From Phanerochaete sordida (taxonomy: Eukaryota > Basidiomycota > Agaricomycetes > Polyporales > Phanerochaetaceae): a stretch of 64,000 nt of DNA. The notes beneath the pieces are model-generated. The model saw nothing but the letters and a program-made list of their open reading frames with translations, was not told the origin of the DNA and searched no databases. Below, piece by piece: positions 20,961-33,414 of the stretch (positions are counted from its first letter, which is position 1; each line of letters starts with the position of its first letter). The stretch spans positions 496,001 through 560,000 of the forward strand of contig BPQB01000004.1 in the NCBI GenBank assembly GCA_019973155.2, read 5' to 3'. Made by a program: the position numbers and the translations under genes.

Positions 20961-22876
20961 CCTGTGACCACCAAGATTAATTAGACATATTATTGTTTGG
21001 TATCATAAGCGGAGCGAAACTTAGCGTACGAGCAGGTATAAATTATAAGCGTCGATCAGGTGGGACTTCCGCACGACGGAGGCCTCGGTTGCAGGCGACG
21101 GTCGCAGTCGTGACTCGTCTCGAACAAAAAAAGCAGCCGCCCGAAAGGCCCGGATTTGGCAAGGTCCTGGTGGCGCTGATGCGCCGCGTCGGGATGCCGA
21201 TTACCTCGGCTTGTATATTCTGAAGCCCTCTCTTGCATTGCTTGATCAAAATCTCGCAATATTTTCATCGAGCTTTGCGATGTCTTCCTTGACAAACTAT
21301 TCGCGGTCAGTAACAAAGGGAGACATCAACAAATATTTGTGCCACGGGCAGCGAGAGCTCTACTTACGGATGGTACAGCAGGCCCTCGCTATCTTAGAAG
21401 CCTACAGTTTGAGTACTCACAAAAAGAGCAGAACGTTAAGAGGAGTCCAGACCCGCTGCGCGAGCCTGCGCGTCGAGCCTTTGATGGACGAGGCTCATCC
21501 TGCGGGGTCGGAAGGAGGCGGAGGCTTGAAAGGCAGGCCTGAGGGACCCCTAGCAACCTTGTTCAAGTCCGGAGTGATCCTCGTTCTCTTCTAGCAGTGT
21601 GTCTAGGTTAGCCCTGAGGCACGTTGGTGTGTCCAGCCCGCAGCTTCTCAATATACTGGCTAATAGGCGCCCAACGTCGCACCCGTTCTCACTTGCTCAC
21701 GACCATCTCGGCCGAACGAACTTGCACTGTTTCTGCAGCGGCTACCGGTCATCTCAGCAGCACAACACATCGATTTCGCTTTTTTGGCTTGTCTCTTATC
21801 CGACTCGCCGGGCGAGGACTTCGTCAACTACCTCAGGAGCGCACACGAGTCGTGGTCGACTATCCCACAACGTTCGCAAACTGCTCAGCTCTGGGGTATC
21901 TGTGGTGTACAGCCGCTGCTGATATCTGGGGCAAACCCTTGGGCAACAGCTATCTTAGCTTCAGGCTGCTTCATCTACTTTTGCAGGGTCAACGGCGATA
22001 CTACCACAGCTGTCATCCACTTGCACGCGAGAGATCCGGCTTTCGCCATGACTGCAAGACGTCTGGTACGGCCGTCCTTCGACTCACATGCACATGGTCT
22101 GGACAGCTCGCTATTCCATCACGCGAACGATGCTCCTGTGCGCGACGGTTTTCCGCCTTTGAAGGGCCTCCTTGCTCGTCCAATGCCAGCAAAGCGTCCC
22201 AGAGACAAAGCCCAGACACAGGCGGAACGGGAGATGGACCTGCAGCGAAAGTGTCTCGAGGCGATTAGAAGTTTCTGAAGGCGGATATGCACCGTCGGTG
22301 AGCAATCTTCTTTCCTGGGCCGATGCAGTGCTGATAGCAAACAGCCCGTCACTCTCCGCATGACTGGCCGAAGTGCAACGTCCGACAACCGTGAGCACGT
22401 CTGCGCAGCTTCTGCGATCCCTGTATGCCCGGCGTCGGAACAACCACGCTTGCGCGGCCCACGCTGCAAGACGCGGCTTCGGCGTTCGCGCGAGGAACTG
22501 CGGGCATGCAGGGCCAGCGACGAAACCCGATGTCAGCCTCGGTCGGGTGTGTGAACCCAAAACTTGACCCGTGAAACGCGCATGGTCCCTGAGGGTCGTT
22601 ATCGGGGCCGAGAGCGTCGGGAGTGTCTGGAGAGCATGGAGAGAGGGCGGGCGAGACATCCGGTGCGTGCGCTGTGGGCTCACCAGTGTTCCGATGGCTT
22701 ACGGGCTGTCGTGCTCGACGCAGGGCTCGACATAGGGTATGAGACGAGGGTGGATTGCGGTAAGTGTACAGTTGCAGCGTCATTAGGGTATACAATAACT
22801 TAGCACAATGATATGTCTAGCCTCCGAATGCCTCCAGACAGCCCCCAGCCAAGCAGAAACAGCCCTCTCCCGCCGC
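20961..22876. other. Long intergenic region, 1.9 kb
   Basis: It holds the promoter of F-box member 4, including a GGCGCATCAGCGCCACC stretch (about 21171-21187, minus strand) that differs by one base from the sequence upstream of member 7. Open frames of 100-214 codons are present (for example 21624-22268), but they have no family motif, unusual composition and overlapping antisense frames, so none is called. No inverted repeat or RNA gene found. Confidence 0.5.
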
Positions 22877-23329
22877 CTACGCGAACCTGCCTGTCCGCGC
22901 GGGCCTCCCGTGTGCGGCATAGCGCCCCGCGGGCCGCGCGCGCGCGGTGAGCTTCTGCATCTGCGCCATGGCGTCCTGGGCGAGGAAGACGGTGCCCTTG
23001 TCCTCCTCGTAGAGCGCGCAGCGCTCGTCGAGCGCGTAGAGGACGTGCATGTCCGCGGGGTGCACGCTCGTGCTGTGCGAGTAGCGGAAGATGGTGATGA
23101 ACTCGTGCCGGAAGACCTTCACGTCCGCCGCGACGAGCGCGCTCGCGGGGCGGTCTGCGACTGTGCGCGGGTCAGCGCGTGCGCGTGCGGCGCGGAGGGC
23201 AGGGTACGCACGCTGTACGAGGTGGACGTCGCCGCCTATCTGCGCGAATGCGAACCGTGACATGTCGTGTGCGCGCGAGTCGTCGATGGTGCTCGTCGAG
23301 AGCGAAGATGGGTATGCGAGTGTGGCCAT
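22877..23329 (-). CDS. Small hypothetical protein, one intron
   Basis: Exons 23329-23212 and 23160-22877; 133 aa. The 51-nt intron has GTGCGT..CAG ends and a CTGAC branch site, and its length is a multiple of three, so the frame is also open unspliced. Splicing joins QIGGDVHLVQ to LADRPASALVAADVKVFRHE. The protein has no transmembrane segment or known motif; a region VHPADMHVLYALDERCALYEEDKGTVFLAQDA looks ordered and the C-terminus is Arg/Ala rich. I do not recognise the family. It is called because of the clean intron and a coherent protein-like sequence, unlike the frames around it. It sits alone between an F-box array and a repeat-bearing region. Confidence 0.5.
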   Translation of the reverse strand: MATLAYPSSLSTSTIDDSRAHDMSRFAFAQIGGDVHLVQRAYPALRAARARADPRTVADRPASALVAADVKVFRHEFITIFRYSHSTSVHPADMHVLYALDERCALYEEDKGTVFLAQDAMAQMQKLTARARPAGRYAAHGRPARTGRFA

Positions 23330-26300
23330 GGTTCGCGTCGCGGGATATAGGTCGTGTTGGACAAAAGTCAAGGGCCGTCAATGGTCAGAGGTCAAAGGTA
23401 CGGCAGTGCACAGGCCAAAGAGGGGGACCGGACGTAGAGGGGTAGGCCTCCCTGGGCGGTCACGGCCGGAGTGCTTTATAGCAGTCGGTCTGCATGCCCC
23501 AGCCACGCGTGCCCTGACTCGTTTTTTCGAAGACTGTGGGCGGGCGATCCGTGGGCAAAAGATAGAGTACAGACCCCGGGGATGAATCGAGTTTCCACGG
23601 AGCTAGAACCCAGTGGAGTGCTGTCGATGCTCGGATCGCTTGGGTGCACCCGTCCGTGCCGTGACTGTTGTTCTCGTCAGATCTCGACTGTGCCGAATAC
23701 AGTCGAGTGCAGTGCCGGGTCCCGTGCAGACACCGCTGCTGGGCCCGCGAGATCTCTCGAAGTCGAAGCTCGCGGGCGGTGCACGCGGGCATGGCTGCGA
23801 AAATACGAGGGTCGGGTCACCCAAGGTTCGCCCCGGCGGCCATGCCACGGAGATGATCTCATGACAGCCGCCACCAGGACGGCGAACATTCGAGGGCCCG
23901 TAGCCCCGTCCTCCCTGCCATCTCGCCATCCCGACAGTATTACTGCTCCCGCCGATGATGTCGTCGCAGCCTGTCTCCCACGCACGCTATCGCCCTGGGG
24001 CACGACGTAGTGCACCACCGCCGCGCGTGCGCAACGCGCAGGAAATCCGTGCACGAGGCCGGCAACGAGGCTCCGCGCCGCCAGGCTCGCGCGTGCTCGC
24101 CTCCGCCTCCGCACTGACAGCGGCCGCTGTCATCCTGGGGACCGCGACGGTGCTATTTTCTGATCCTGCAGGCCCTCGGTGCCCAGGCACGGCGTACACG
24201 CAGCAGCACCGCTTGCTGTCTTTGGCTCCAGCCAGCGCCGGACGCCACTGGGACGGGCGCGGGCGCGGAATACACGTTGTGTTCGGGGCGTGCGTTACGC
24301 GCGGGGGCAGGCGCGCGGCTGGGCAGCGTCGTGGCGCGACGCCCCCGGATACGCCTCGGGCTTTGACGGTTCTCAGACGTCAACACTGCAAACATTGCGG
24401 GATTTCAGGCCACCTGAAATGTTTGAGAACAGGGAGAAGAAAGGTTTCGTTTGAGCTGGATTTCGAGCCACATTTCGAGACGAATGAAATTCAGCCTTTC
24501 CGGTACATTTCAGAGGAATTTCGTGCGATATGAAAGCTTACCAGGTCCGTAGAACTGAAATGGGGATGAAATTGTACTGAAAGATAGACTTGCATTGTAC
24601 TGGAAATGACAAAGAAAGGCAGCATGGTGGCATGCATTTCACGGAGCATGAAAGGACGCATATCAGTGGGTATGAAAGGAGAACTTTCCTTTGTCGACGA
24701 AATGCTCATCAAAGGTCAAATTTCGCCCCGCCACGAGGATTTCATGTGATCAGAAATGCATCATGTCTCGGGGCGCCGGAAATTATGCCGAAAGCTATCC
24801 TGTTCGAAGCATTTCGTGTCCCAAGAAAGCTGAGTCAGCATTTCAGGCGTGGCGACATGCACCACAAAGAAGCTGGAAAGAGGCCGGAAATGCTGGCTTT
24901 GCTGATCATTTCCGGTGGACTCCCATTTTCCCTTTCCAGGTCGTTTCATACCAATTTCAACAGCATGAGGCAGGATCCCTTTCTTTGCACACGAAATTAC
25001 CAGGACAGGCACGAGAAAGGTCCAATTTCCACCCTTCCGAAATGTCGCCTGAAATCTGGCAGAAACGAAACCTTTCCTCTGCCCGTTCCAAAACATTTCC
25101 GGTTGCCTGAAATCCCCGGATGTTTGCAGTGCAATGAATATAGGCAGCGCTTGGCCCAATGCCAATGCTTTGTCAAGCCTGCAGAACCAAGGTCAGCAGT
25201 GTGGCAAGCTTCCGCCAACAATACATTGGCTCAATTCCGTGTCATCTTCGCGCCAGAGAAACGTCAGGCGGGCACTGCGAACGCGGTCGCACCGACAGCT
25301 GCGCATGCCAGCTTTCTCAGATGCAGACGCAACTTCCCCCTGGAGAACAGCGCGCAGTCGCATGACGCCTCCCGAACTCCACAACTCTACGCCGAGGCGA
25401 AGTTGGGAGGGCTGATCAACCATGGGAATTCACCGCGGCGGGTATCTGATCCACTCAGTGGCGGCCGAAATCTTCGACGCCCGTGGCCTTGTGACTAGCC
25501 TGTTCTCCCTTCTGGCTCTCAGGCAGTGGAGTCCAGAAGAGGTGTGCGCCAATGGGCCCGAATACCGAAGCGGCCAGCCTAGGAAACCCCGTTACTGCAG
25601 GACGAGAGCCAGACGAGAGCCGTCCGGGGACGCTGTAAGTAGGCGCAGGGCAAGCGCACAGAATATAGCCGTCCAACCATACCGGCGCCACTCATTGCAG
25701 TGCCGACGAGTGATAAACTTGCCATCACGCGCGGCCTGAGCGCGCGAGCTCGCCCAGACCCGGCACCCAGGAGCCTGCGCAGCCAGACATCGGAGCGGGG
25801 CGTGCGAGCGGCTCACGATCCGGTCAAAAGAAGGCGTGGGACCAGGGTACGCCGCTGCCAAGGCGGCGCGCGTGCGCGCCGCAGGACATGTGGGGAACAA
25901 GCGTGGTGCGCCCAACGACCGGCGCGCTGCGGGCGATGTCGGTTTCCCATGCCAACCTCGCAGCGACACCCGAGGCACGCGAGCCGTGCTTCTGCGCGGC
26001 GTTCCCATGTGCGCAGCGGGACTGCGCGGGACACGGACGTCCCACGCGAGCCTGGTTGTGCGCACGACCAAGCCGCGCAGCAGCTGGCCGAAACGAACCG
26101 CAGCACGGCCGTCAGAAATACCCGCGACTGGCCGCAGACACGAGGGAGCAGAGGTGCTCAGGCGGATCCCAGCAGATCGCACCGCCTTTGCAAGCCAAGA
26201 CAGCTGTCAAGACTCACCGCGGGGACGAGTGCGCGTGCGGGGTTAGAGACAGTGTCGCGGGTATGTTTAGGCTCGTCTTTCTTGTTGTCTCTATAAGCGT

Positions 26301-26335
26301 ACATGATTGGTCTTCCATTCGTGTGGCGCCGCCAC
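23330..26335. other. Gene-poor 3-kb region around a foldback element
   Basis: Very GC-rich flanks (about 23640-24360 and 25500-26260) surround the inverted-repeat element at 24384-25131. Long frames on both strands (for example 24590-25498 plus and 25592-26182 minus) reflect the composition; they show no domain and cross the hairpin. I see no gene I can support here. Confidence 0.55.
24384..25131. mobile_element. Foldback / long inverted-repeat element, ~748 bp
   Basis: The left end CACTGCAAACAT and the right end ATGTTTGCAGTG are exact reverse complements. Behind them the arms match well for roughly 125 bp (both contain GGATTTCAGGC, GAAATGTTT and GAAAGGTTTCGTTT at matching distances), then more loosely to a centre near 24757. 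The whole unit is therefore one large imperfect hairpin. The arms are built from recurring GAAATG/CATTTC words. Flanks CAA (24381-24383) and CAA (25132-25134) could be a 3-bp target duplication, too short to prove. There is no transposase frame, so it would be non-autonomous. Confidence 0.7.
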
Positions 26336-29300
26336 CTATTGAATAATCTCTGACCGGCACAACGGGCAGCTCGACGAGTGGCTCGAATTGAACCACTGAA
26401 GGGCAAATATAATCAGCATAAGCACAGCTTGACAATAAAAGACGGTTACCTTGTACAAGCATCCGGAGTGGAACTTGTTCTTGCACGTCTTGCACGGCTT
26501 CTTGGGCAGGGTACCATCCATGGCGCTGATCATACTACAGGGGGTCGTCAGATACGAGAATACATCACCAGAAAAATCACGAACGAATAGCAGATGGCGC
26601 ACTCCGACTGTCCCTCGAAGTGGGAAGTGACGTTCTTCTTGAAAAACGCCAGCCCATCGACGATGCTTCCGCCCTAAAGTACACGTGTCAGCTACGGTCG
26701 AAGGAGCGCACGGCAGGGCACTCACGCGGAAGGTCAGGATCTGCTGCACACCGAGCACCCAGGAGCGCCAGCGGTCCTCGGTGACGCCGACGCGCGCAGT
26801 GTCCGTGACCTCGACCGTGTGCAACGGCCAGTCTGCGGGGAGTCGGAGCCGCAGTTCGAGCTGGTACTCGTCGACTGTGTACGACGCCGCGACTTCGTTC
26901 ACGCTGTTCGCAACGCGGATCTTGAGGTTCTCGTCCGAGAGCAGCTCCGCGGCAATGGCGGGGTCCTTGGCCTGCTCGAGCTCGGCGCGGATGATCGCTG
27001 GTGAGAAGTGTGTCGAGGTGTAGGTGGTCACTGTCCCGTTCAGCTGCCTGTCACGACAGTCCGCAAGCCAGCTGCGGACAAGCCCTGGTACCACTCGTAG
27101 AGCGCGATAATATAAATGCGCAGCGAGGAGTGGTAGCCGTAATGGTGTTTCGGATGAGGTCACTAGAAGGAACTGAGTGTCTGACAGAGAGCCAGATGCG
27201 CAGGTCGACTCACAGTCTAGATAGTACTCGTCTACGGCCCAAATGTCGAGCTTGAACGCCCGCGCCATGCCTTCGTATAACCCGAGTGAGCTGAATACCA
27301 ACGGAAGGAAGTAGTCTGTTATCAAGCCCTCGCGTCGCAAGTGATTGATGTATTCAACCTTGACTTTCAATGACTATATGCGCTCTTAGCTGTTTTCAAA
27401 ACCGGCCACAGAGAAATGGTCACTCACGGCATTGTGGAAGAGGTCAAAGATCAGCATCCACGCTAGCATGTGCCCGAATATTTTCTGAAACGGCATAAGC
27501 GGCCTAGAATGCGACAAGAACGACGTCGCGTACCTGTTCACGAGCGGTCTGGTCTAGCTCCTCGTCAGGAAGACTACTCTGTAGCAGCTGAACGAGCTCC
27601 AAAGGAAGGTCGAAGGATATGGTATCCTCGGACTCTACGCTGGCCTCCAGGACAAGATGTTCTGTGTATTTGGCAGCAGACGCTTGCAAGATCTTGTATG
27701 ACATTTTCGGCACCGCCTCCGACGCGTCCAGAAGCAAATGGGACATCTACGCGAGGAGATGAGAAAGGTAGCAATAGGCACATAAGATGTCGACTCACCT
27801 TTGCGATTGCACCCCTCTCGACTAGGCTCTCTGGTAGGTCCTGGATGACAGATAGAGCAAGCTCGCGACAAAGGCTGAGTGGGGTGTCGATGGCGTTATC
27901 TGCAAAGAGTAGTGTGAGCATGACCAACCCACGAACGCAGAGCACCACCGACCTATTTTCTGCACCACGAGATCACGTATCAACGTGAGTATAGGTGCCC
28001 TGCGCTCCAGCCAGGTCGCGCGCAGCGCCTTGTTTGTTGAGGCCAGGTCTTCGATCGCGATGACCAGCCGTAGGGTGCGGTGTAGCAAGGGCAAAGTGGC
28101 TGGCTCTCCCAATGACGAGTTCTACGTGCAAGGTCAGAATTACAACGACAGAGGGATCTCTGGGCTCACCTCCAGATTGTTCTCGATAACATCGAACATG
28201 AGGTCCCAGTGAGCGCCCGGGACCGTCTGGAGTATCGGGGCAAGGTGCATGAAGATCGTCGTCATCTGGTAGTCGACCTCCTCGTCCAAGTCCTCGTCAG
28301 ATGTGATCCACTGCTGAAGCGGCTTCATGAGGTTGACGGCCCGATTTGTCGGGAGGTACACGACGTCCGACTCGGGGTCCGGAGCCGTCGCGGCGAGGCG
28401 ACGCAGGAGCCATAGACCCTCGGTGTTGGCTTTGGCTGCGTGAACGCCGAGCATGTTGGCGGCGAGCTCGTTCCGAAGTCTGTCGAGCCTAGGAGGTTCT
28501 GGCGCGTACTGCGTGACGGCATAGACGATGGCGAGAGATGCACGAGGGGCTGAAAGTGGGCGTAAGTACCCAGCAATGTGGAGGACCAAGATGACCAACC
28601 TTTCTTCTCAATGGTTCTTGCAAGTCCGATGAGAAGGTCAGCCTCGGTCTTGGTAACGTCTGGAAGGAGGTGGCGAAGCAGGGAGTACAGAATGCGCGAC
28701 TCCCTCGCGTTGTCGCTTGAAGGCCCAACGAGACGGCCAAGTAGCACTTCTGTCAAGTCCGACGTGTCGATTGTCCCGCTCGTGAGGCGTGGTACCGTCC
28801 GCGAGAACCATCCGTCGTCGATGGAGTGATTCGAGAGGTAGGCAGTCAGACGTTCGGCCTTCGATACTATGTCTTCAAGCGCGACTTTACCGAGGTTCGT
28901 ACCGAAGACTGGACTTGTGGCACTTGGAACGTGGATGGCGTCCTTGGCGTAGAGAGCAAGGGCCTGGAAGTGACGAAGAGCCCAAATACTCGCCTTCGCA
29001 GAATCGCGATCATCCAGGTAATGGAGCAGAAGGGAATGTACCACACGTGCGTACACAGAGTAGCCGAAGCGGTCGAACTCCGAGGAGCTTTCTGCTGACT
29101 CTTCATCCCAATCGCCTGGAAGAACCAAGGGATCCAGGACTGCGACGCTGACATGCAAAGGGTAGGTCGGCAGATCGTTGAGCATCTTATTCAGCTCTTC
29201 CTGGCCAGGGAAAATCCCGCTTGCCAAGTCGCCTCCCAGGGAGAAGGTACTGTCGGAAACGAGGCGGAGGAGCTGGGACGGCCTGACAGATATGTAAACA

Positions 29301-32300
29301 TTAGATGGCCGTGGAATCATGAACAAGCGAAGGAGACGTACTTCAGTGGGACAGAAAGGTCCAGAAGAAGGTTTTGCAGACGTTGCTGGACCACCGCCAG
29401 AACACACTGACGAAGATCGCTGGCAAGGCCGGTAAGGTTGCGCGAAAGGATGTCTCCTGCGAGCCGATACTGGGGATCCAGGGTGCTGGAAGGATACAAC
29501 GTCGGCACAAGAGTCGAAAAGAGGAAGAGGTCTGGAAGAATTGCGGTCACGTCGTCCTTCGCTAAGGGCAAGATGTCACTCTGGGTGATAATGTCGAGGA
29601 TAGACAGGAGGGAGGGGAGCGAGGCAGCAGCTGGATCTTGCGTTCGCAGACTTGTCTCGGCGTGTTGCGCGAAGGTAGAGCATATGCTTGACACCAGGCC
29701 ACGGAGACAGTCGTCGCGTATAAAGTAACCTGTCACAGTTCGTCAGCGCGGACTTTAGGGCAATCGCATGGAGGGCTTACGAGGGTGCTGAAGGACGCGC
29801 TTCAGCAAATCCAGGTCCTGCCCACTGCCTGTCCCTCCACTTAGTCCCGAGACAAGGAGCTGTCCGACGACCGCGTCCAACTCGTCGCCAGCAGGCCTGA
29901 GCGTGTCTGGGAGGGCACCTTGCTCTGCAGCGGCCAATAACGGTCGCAGAGCACTCGCGGACTCTTCCTGACGCTGCGATACGGCCAGGAGGATGCTCTG
30001 CCACAGCTCTGAGCACTGCTGGCTGCTGCCGCGATGAGCAAGATATACAAGCAGAATGTCGGGCGAAAGGGTGAGCAGGCGGAGTGCGTGCTTCGTGCAA
30101 GTCGTATCAATCGCCTGAAGAAACAGTCAGCATGTGCCCCCTTTCCCGAGTAATTAGATGTCATTACCGAAGCCAGACCTTCGTCTGCAAAGATATCGTC
30201 GCCGAACGTATCGAGGATGGTCACCAGCGATTTCAGACGCGCTTCGTCCACTACGACAGATTCGTCTTGGTCCAGGATCTCTTCAAAGCGGCGGATAGTA
30301 GACCCTGTGACATCGTTGACTAGCTGGTCATTGGCTTGAGCAAGCGCAGACTCGGCCGCTGCTGATGCGCGGAAGACCTTGAGTGCGGCTGGTACGAGCG
30401 GAGGGACGCCCTGCTGTGCTGTGATCAGCTGGACCTTGATTACGTCGCTCAGCACGGCCCATGCTGTGCGGAAGAGCCCTGGAAGACCTGTCAGCTGTTG
30501 TTCAGGTTTTCGCTTGGAGGCGACTGACCTTCGTCGATCTCACTTAAGGCGGCCAGCGTCTTGCTCAACGACTCCGCGGCGAGTTGTTCGTCAAGCTTCA
30601 GCCGCTCCGACGAGATCTCCTCCCATACTCGTCGAATTTGCTCTCGCACGAGCTCGCTTGCAGCTTGCTTCCCGTCCTCTTGGCTCTCCGATAAGAGTGC
30701 TGACGCTTGTTCCCCATGCAACCTGCGGACCATGAACACGACACATTCGAGAAGCGAGGACAGGAAGGCAGCCGATGCCGCCATGCGGTCCAAGCCACTG
30801 AGAGCCTGTCCGTCGACGGCCGCCCAGAAAGACTCGAACAGCGTTGACACTGGGGTAGGCACAGTGGCAAAGATCTGAATACATTAGGTTAGCAAAACTA
30901 CGCGTATCGGCTGGATGGACGTACGCTTGGCGGGATCGTGGATAAGACAATGATGACCGCCGGGTACGCCTGCACTGGTGACCCCATACAACCCAGCTCG
31001 AGGAATTGGCGGAAGTCGTCGTAAGCCTGCGAATGAGTGATCTTCTGCTCGGATGTTGGTGCCTTCGCTGAGCGTGGCTTTGGGGCGTCCTCGTCCTCGT
31101 CCTCCTCATCCTCATCTTCGGACTCGTCTTCTCCATCATCAGCGTCGTGAAGTCCCCGAGCCTCTGTTTCCCATGCGGTCGGGTATTCTGCGAGAAGCAC
31201 ATATGAAAAGCAAGAAGCATACTCTCGAAGACAGTGCGTACCTTTCAGGAAGGTGAGCAAGGGCTGCCACATGGAGTTACGGACCGCGGCGTCGGGCTCT
31301 ATCCAAGCGGAGCGGAGGATAGCGACACTGAGCGATTGTTCAAGCCCATGTAGGCGGCCTGTAGGGTACCCCGCCGGTAAGCAGAGATTTGGCGTGCAAC
31401 ACTCGCTACGCACCCTTGTAGGTTCTCAATAAAGCCTGCACTGCAGCCCAGCACGCCCTCCGGACACCAGGCTGGTTCCACCCGAAGGCCTCAAACTCAT
31501 CGTCGTGAATGAACGGCGGATGTTGACCGCTGTACAGCGCGGTCCACAATGCGATGTTCTCTAGGGGACCGATAAACTCCTCTGCAGCCTTCTCGTCTTG
31601 GCTCAGTTGAAGTTGTGCACCTGATATTGTCATTGAGCAGCATGTTTATATACCGACATGCTGTGTACAGACCCAGCATCCATTCTAGCACGCCGAAGCC
31701 ACCCATGCGCATCCGAGCCTTCCTGTCCGCCTCGCTCTCCTCCTCATCGTCCGCTTTCGTGCGTGTCGGCGCCTCTTCTGCGCGTCGGGGCACCGGCGTG
31801 CTCTTGCCTGAGCCCTTGCGCGACTGAGGGGCTGAGAGAGGCATCGCGGGCTGTGGCGGGTTGATCTGCAGGTAGACACCAGAGGGGTCCAGAAGCACGC
31901 GTTGGACGAAGTCCCAGAGCGGGGAGAAGGCCGCAGAGTCTAGTGTGAGGGCGGAGGTGCTGCCAGAAGCTTGCCCGCTAGACCGGAGGGAAACATGGGA
32001 TTGCCATGCTCCCCGGGCTGCGACTGAAACTTGGCGGTCAACGTCATACGCCGCCAGGAGCCAGCTGCCGAGGATGAAGTCGGCGTGGTCGGAGCTGGTG
32101 CCTTCGCTGAGTAAGAACGCGATTTCTCGACCAAGCGAGGGTGCCCCGAGAAGAGCGACGTGGAGGTTCACAGCAAGCTGTCTGACGCGTCTTGAAGGGT
32201 GCAGAAACAGGCCAGGAAGGTGGTGAAGCTGTACGTGGAGGTCAAGCACTCCTGAAGCGGATCGGACGAAGCACACGACATACCCACACGGGCAGCACCA

Positions 32301-32673
32301 CCTCCAGGATGCTGAGCACGTCCTCATCGTGCTTGCTCTTCTCCACCCAGTCCGCATGGAAGTCCTCCAGAGCGCGTCGCTTCGTCACTGAGTCCTTCTT
32401 CGCGAGCTTCCTCAGCACCACGAGCAATTCGGCCGGGATCCGCTGGGCGATACCGAGCGTGTCCAGAGGGTCGGGCTGAACGGGCACGGGCTTCACAGGT
32501 GGGATGTAGACCTTCTTCCGAGGCTCTTTGCTACGCTTAGAGCCCTTCTCCTTGCCCTTCTGCTTCTTCTCCTTGGGCACCTGGGGCTCGTCCAGGGCAC
32601 CGGAGGCTACGGCGGCCTTCCTCGCGTGCTTCTTGCGCGTCCCCGACGATGCAGACGACTTGCCTTTCGCCAT
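26336..32673 (-). CDS. LTN1: E3 ubiquitin ligase listerin (ribosome quality control)
   Basis: Twenty exons, 1781 aa: 32673-32284, 32228-31673, 31620-31414, 31358-31242, 31187-30925, 30874-30529, 30478-30168, 30114-29781, 29729-29342, 29282-28600, 28549-28170, 28121-27953, 27899-27799, 27746-27534, 27484-27428, 27373-27214, 27162-26726, 26673-26585, 26534-26450, 26395-26336. Listerin ubiquitinates nascent chains stalled on 60S subunits. The C-terminal RING is complete: ECAICYS, then LPKKPCKTCKNKFHSGCLYK, then WFNSSHSSSCPLCRSEI. Lys-rich N-terminus, PVW-LHHLPGLFLHPSRRVRQLA near residue 130 and a long helical-repeat body match the family, and so does the length (human about 1766). An acidic stretch (EDESEDEDEEDEDED) lies about one quarter in. 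Every junction keeps frame and GT..AG ends, so the model is strong. Confidence 0.96.
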
Positions 32674-32981
32674 GGCGTCTGCAAGCCGCTGCTGAGTGTG
32701 ATGTTTGAATGAGAAAGTGGATGTGGAGGGGAAGGTAAGTGCGCAAGCTGGGTATGAGGAAATCTCAGCAGCCTGCCTCGATCCGGCAGCGAGATCCGAG
32801 TCAGATCTGGGTTGCGTCAGAGAGGTGTTCGGGGTCTGATACCGGGCATGTTTCCAGGTGTCCTAAAGTACAGGGAGCTAAGGAGATCATCTACGAGGAA
32901 GATATGATGCAAATGTATAGGTAAACAGGTCCAGAGGGTGTAGTGGACGGATATAATGTACAGCGTCCAACGTGGGTATGA
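32674..32981. other. Intergenic upstream of listerin
   Basis: 308 bp between the LTN1 start and the end of the next minus-strand gene; it probably holds the LTN1 promoter and the neighbour's 3' UTR. No motif recognised. Confidence 0.5.
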
Positions 32982-33414
32982 TCAAGGCGATTTTGACTCC
33001 ATCGCAGCCAGCTGGTCGACCAAATCGTCCATGACAGACCTCGAGCGTTCGTGAGTCGGCTGCGAAGTACTGGAATCCGGCGGCGCGGGGGACGAGTGCA
33101 AAGAGTCGCGCTTCGTTGGCACCAAAGGTGTGCTCCTGGGCTCGAACCCGGGCGCGATACGGCGCAAGGCCTCGCGCTTCCGACGCTCCTTTTCGTCGTC
33201 GCGTGCCTTGAGGTATGCCTCCCGCCTAGCAGCATGAGCTGCCAAAGTTGATCTCCGCGACGTTTCGAGCGTGATAACATGCGGCTCGAGCGTGAACGGG
33301 TATACAAACTGCGGCGACCATACGAAGATCAGAGGATGACCTGACGTTACAGACGCGATCTGAACCTACATATGGGGTCACAGAGTCGGGGAGAGGGTGA
33401 ATATCGGGCGGCAT
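32982..33414 (-). CDS. Small charged protein, conserved-looking, unknown function
   Basis: Exons 33414-33370 and 33308-32982; 123 aa. The 61-nt intron has GTAGGT..CAG ends, and splicing joins IHPLPDSVTPY to FVYPFTLEPHVITLETSRR. Then comes a charged helical region, ARREAYLKARDDEKERRKRE, followed by ALRRIAPGFEP. A Ser/Pro-rich linker and a C-terminal helix (MDDLVDQLAAMES) finish the protein. No signal peptide or membrane segment. The spliced N-terminal half reads like a compact conserved fungal protein, but I cannot name it. The start is the first ATG of the exon; an alternative short exon with ATG at 33610 (MSTTPQ) exists but could not be joined in frame. It is in the same orientation as LTN1, 308 bp away. 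Confidence 0.65.

Noticed and set aside
21624..22683. Frames of 100-214 codons on both strands in the intergenic region
   Set aside because: No domain, no plausible introns, overlapping frames on both strands; treated as composition artefacts.
24590..25498. 302-codon frame through the foldback element
   Set aside because: It follows the GAAATG-type repeats and symmetry of the hairpin; the protein has no motif and crosses the element's right end.
25592..26296. Overlapping ~196-198-codon frames in the GC-rich flank
   Set aside because: Arg/Ala/Pro-rich on both strands, as expected from GC-rich DNA without coding; no homology signature.
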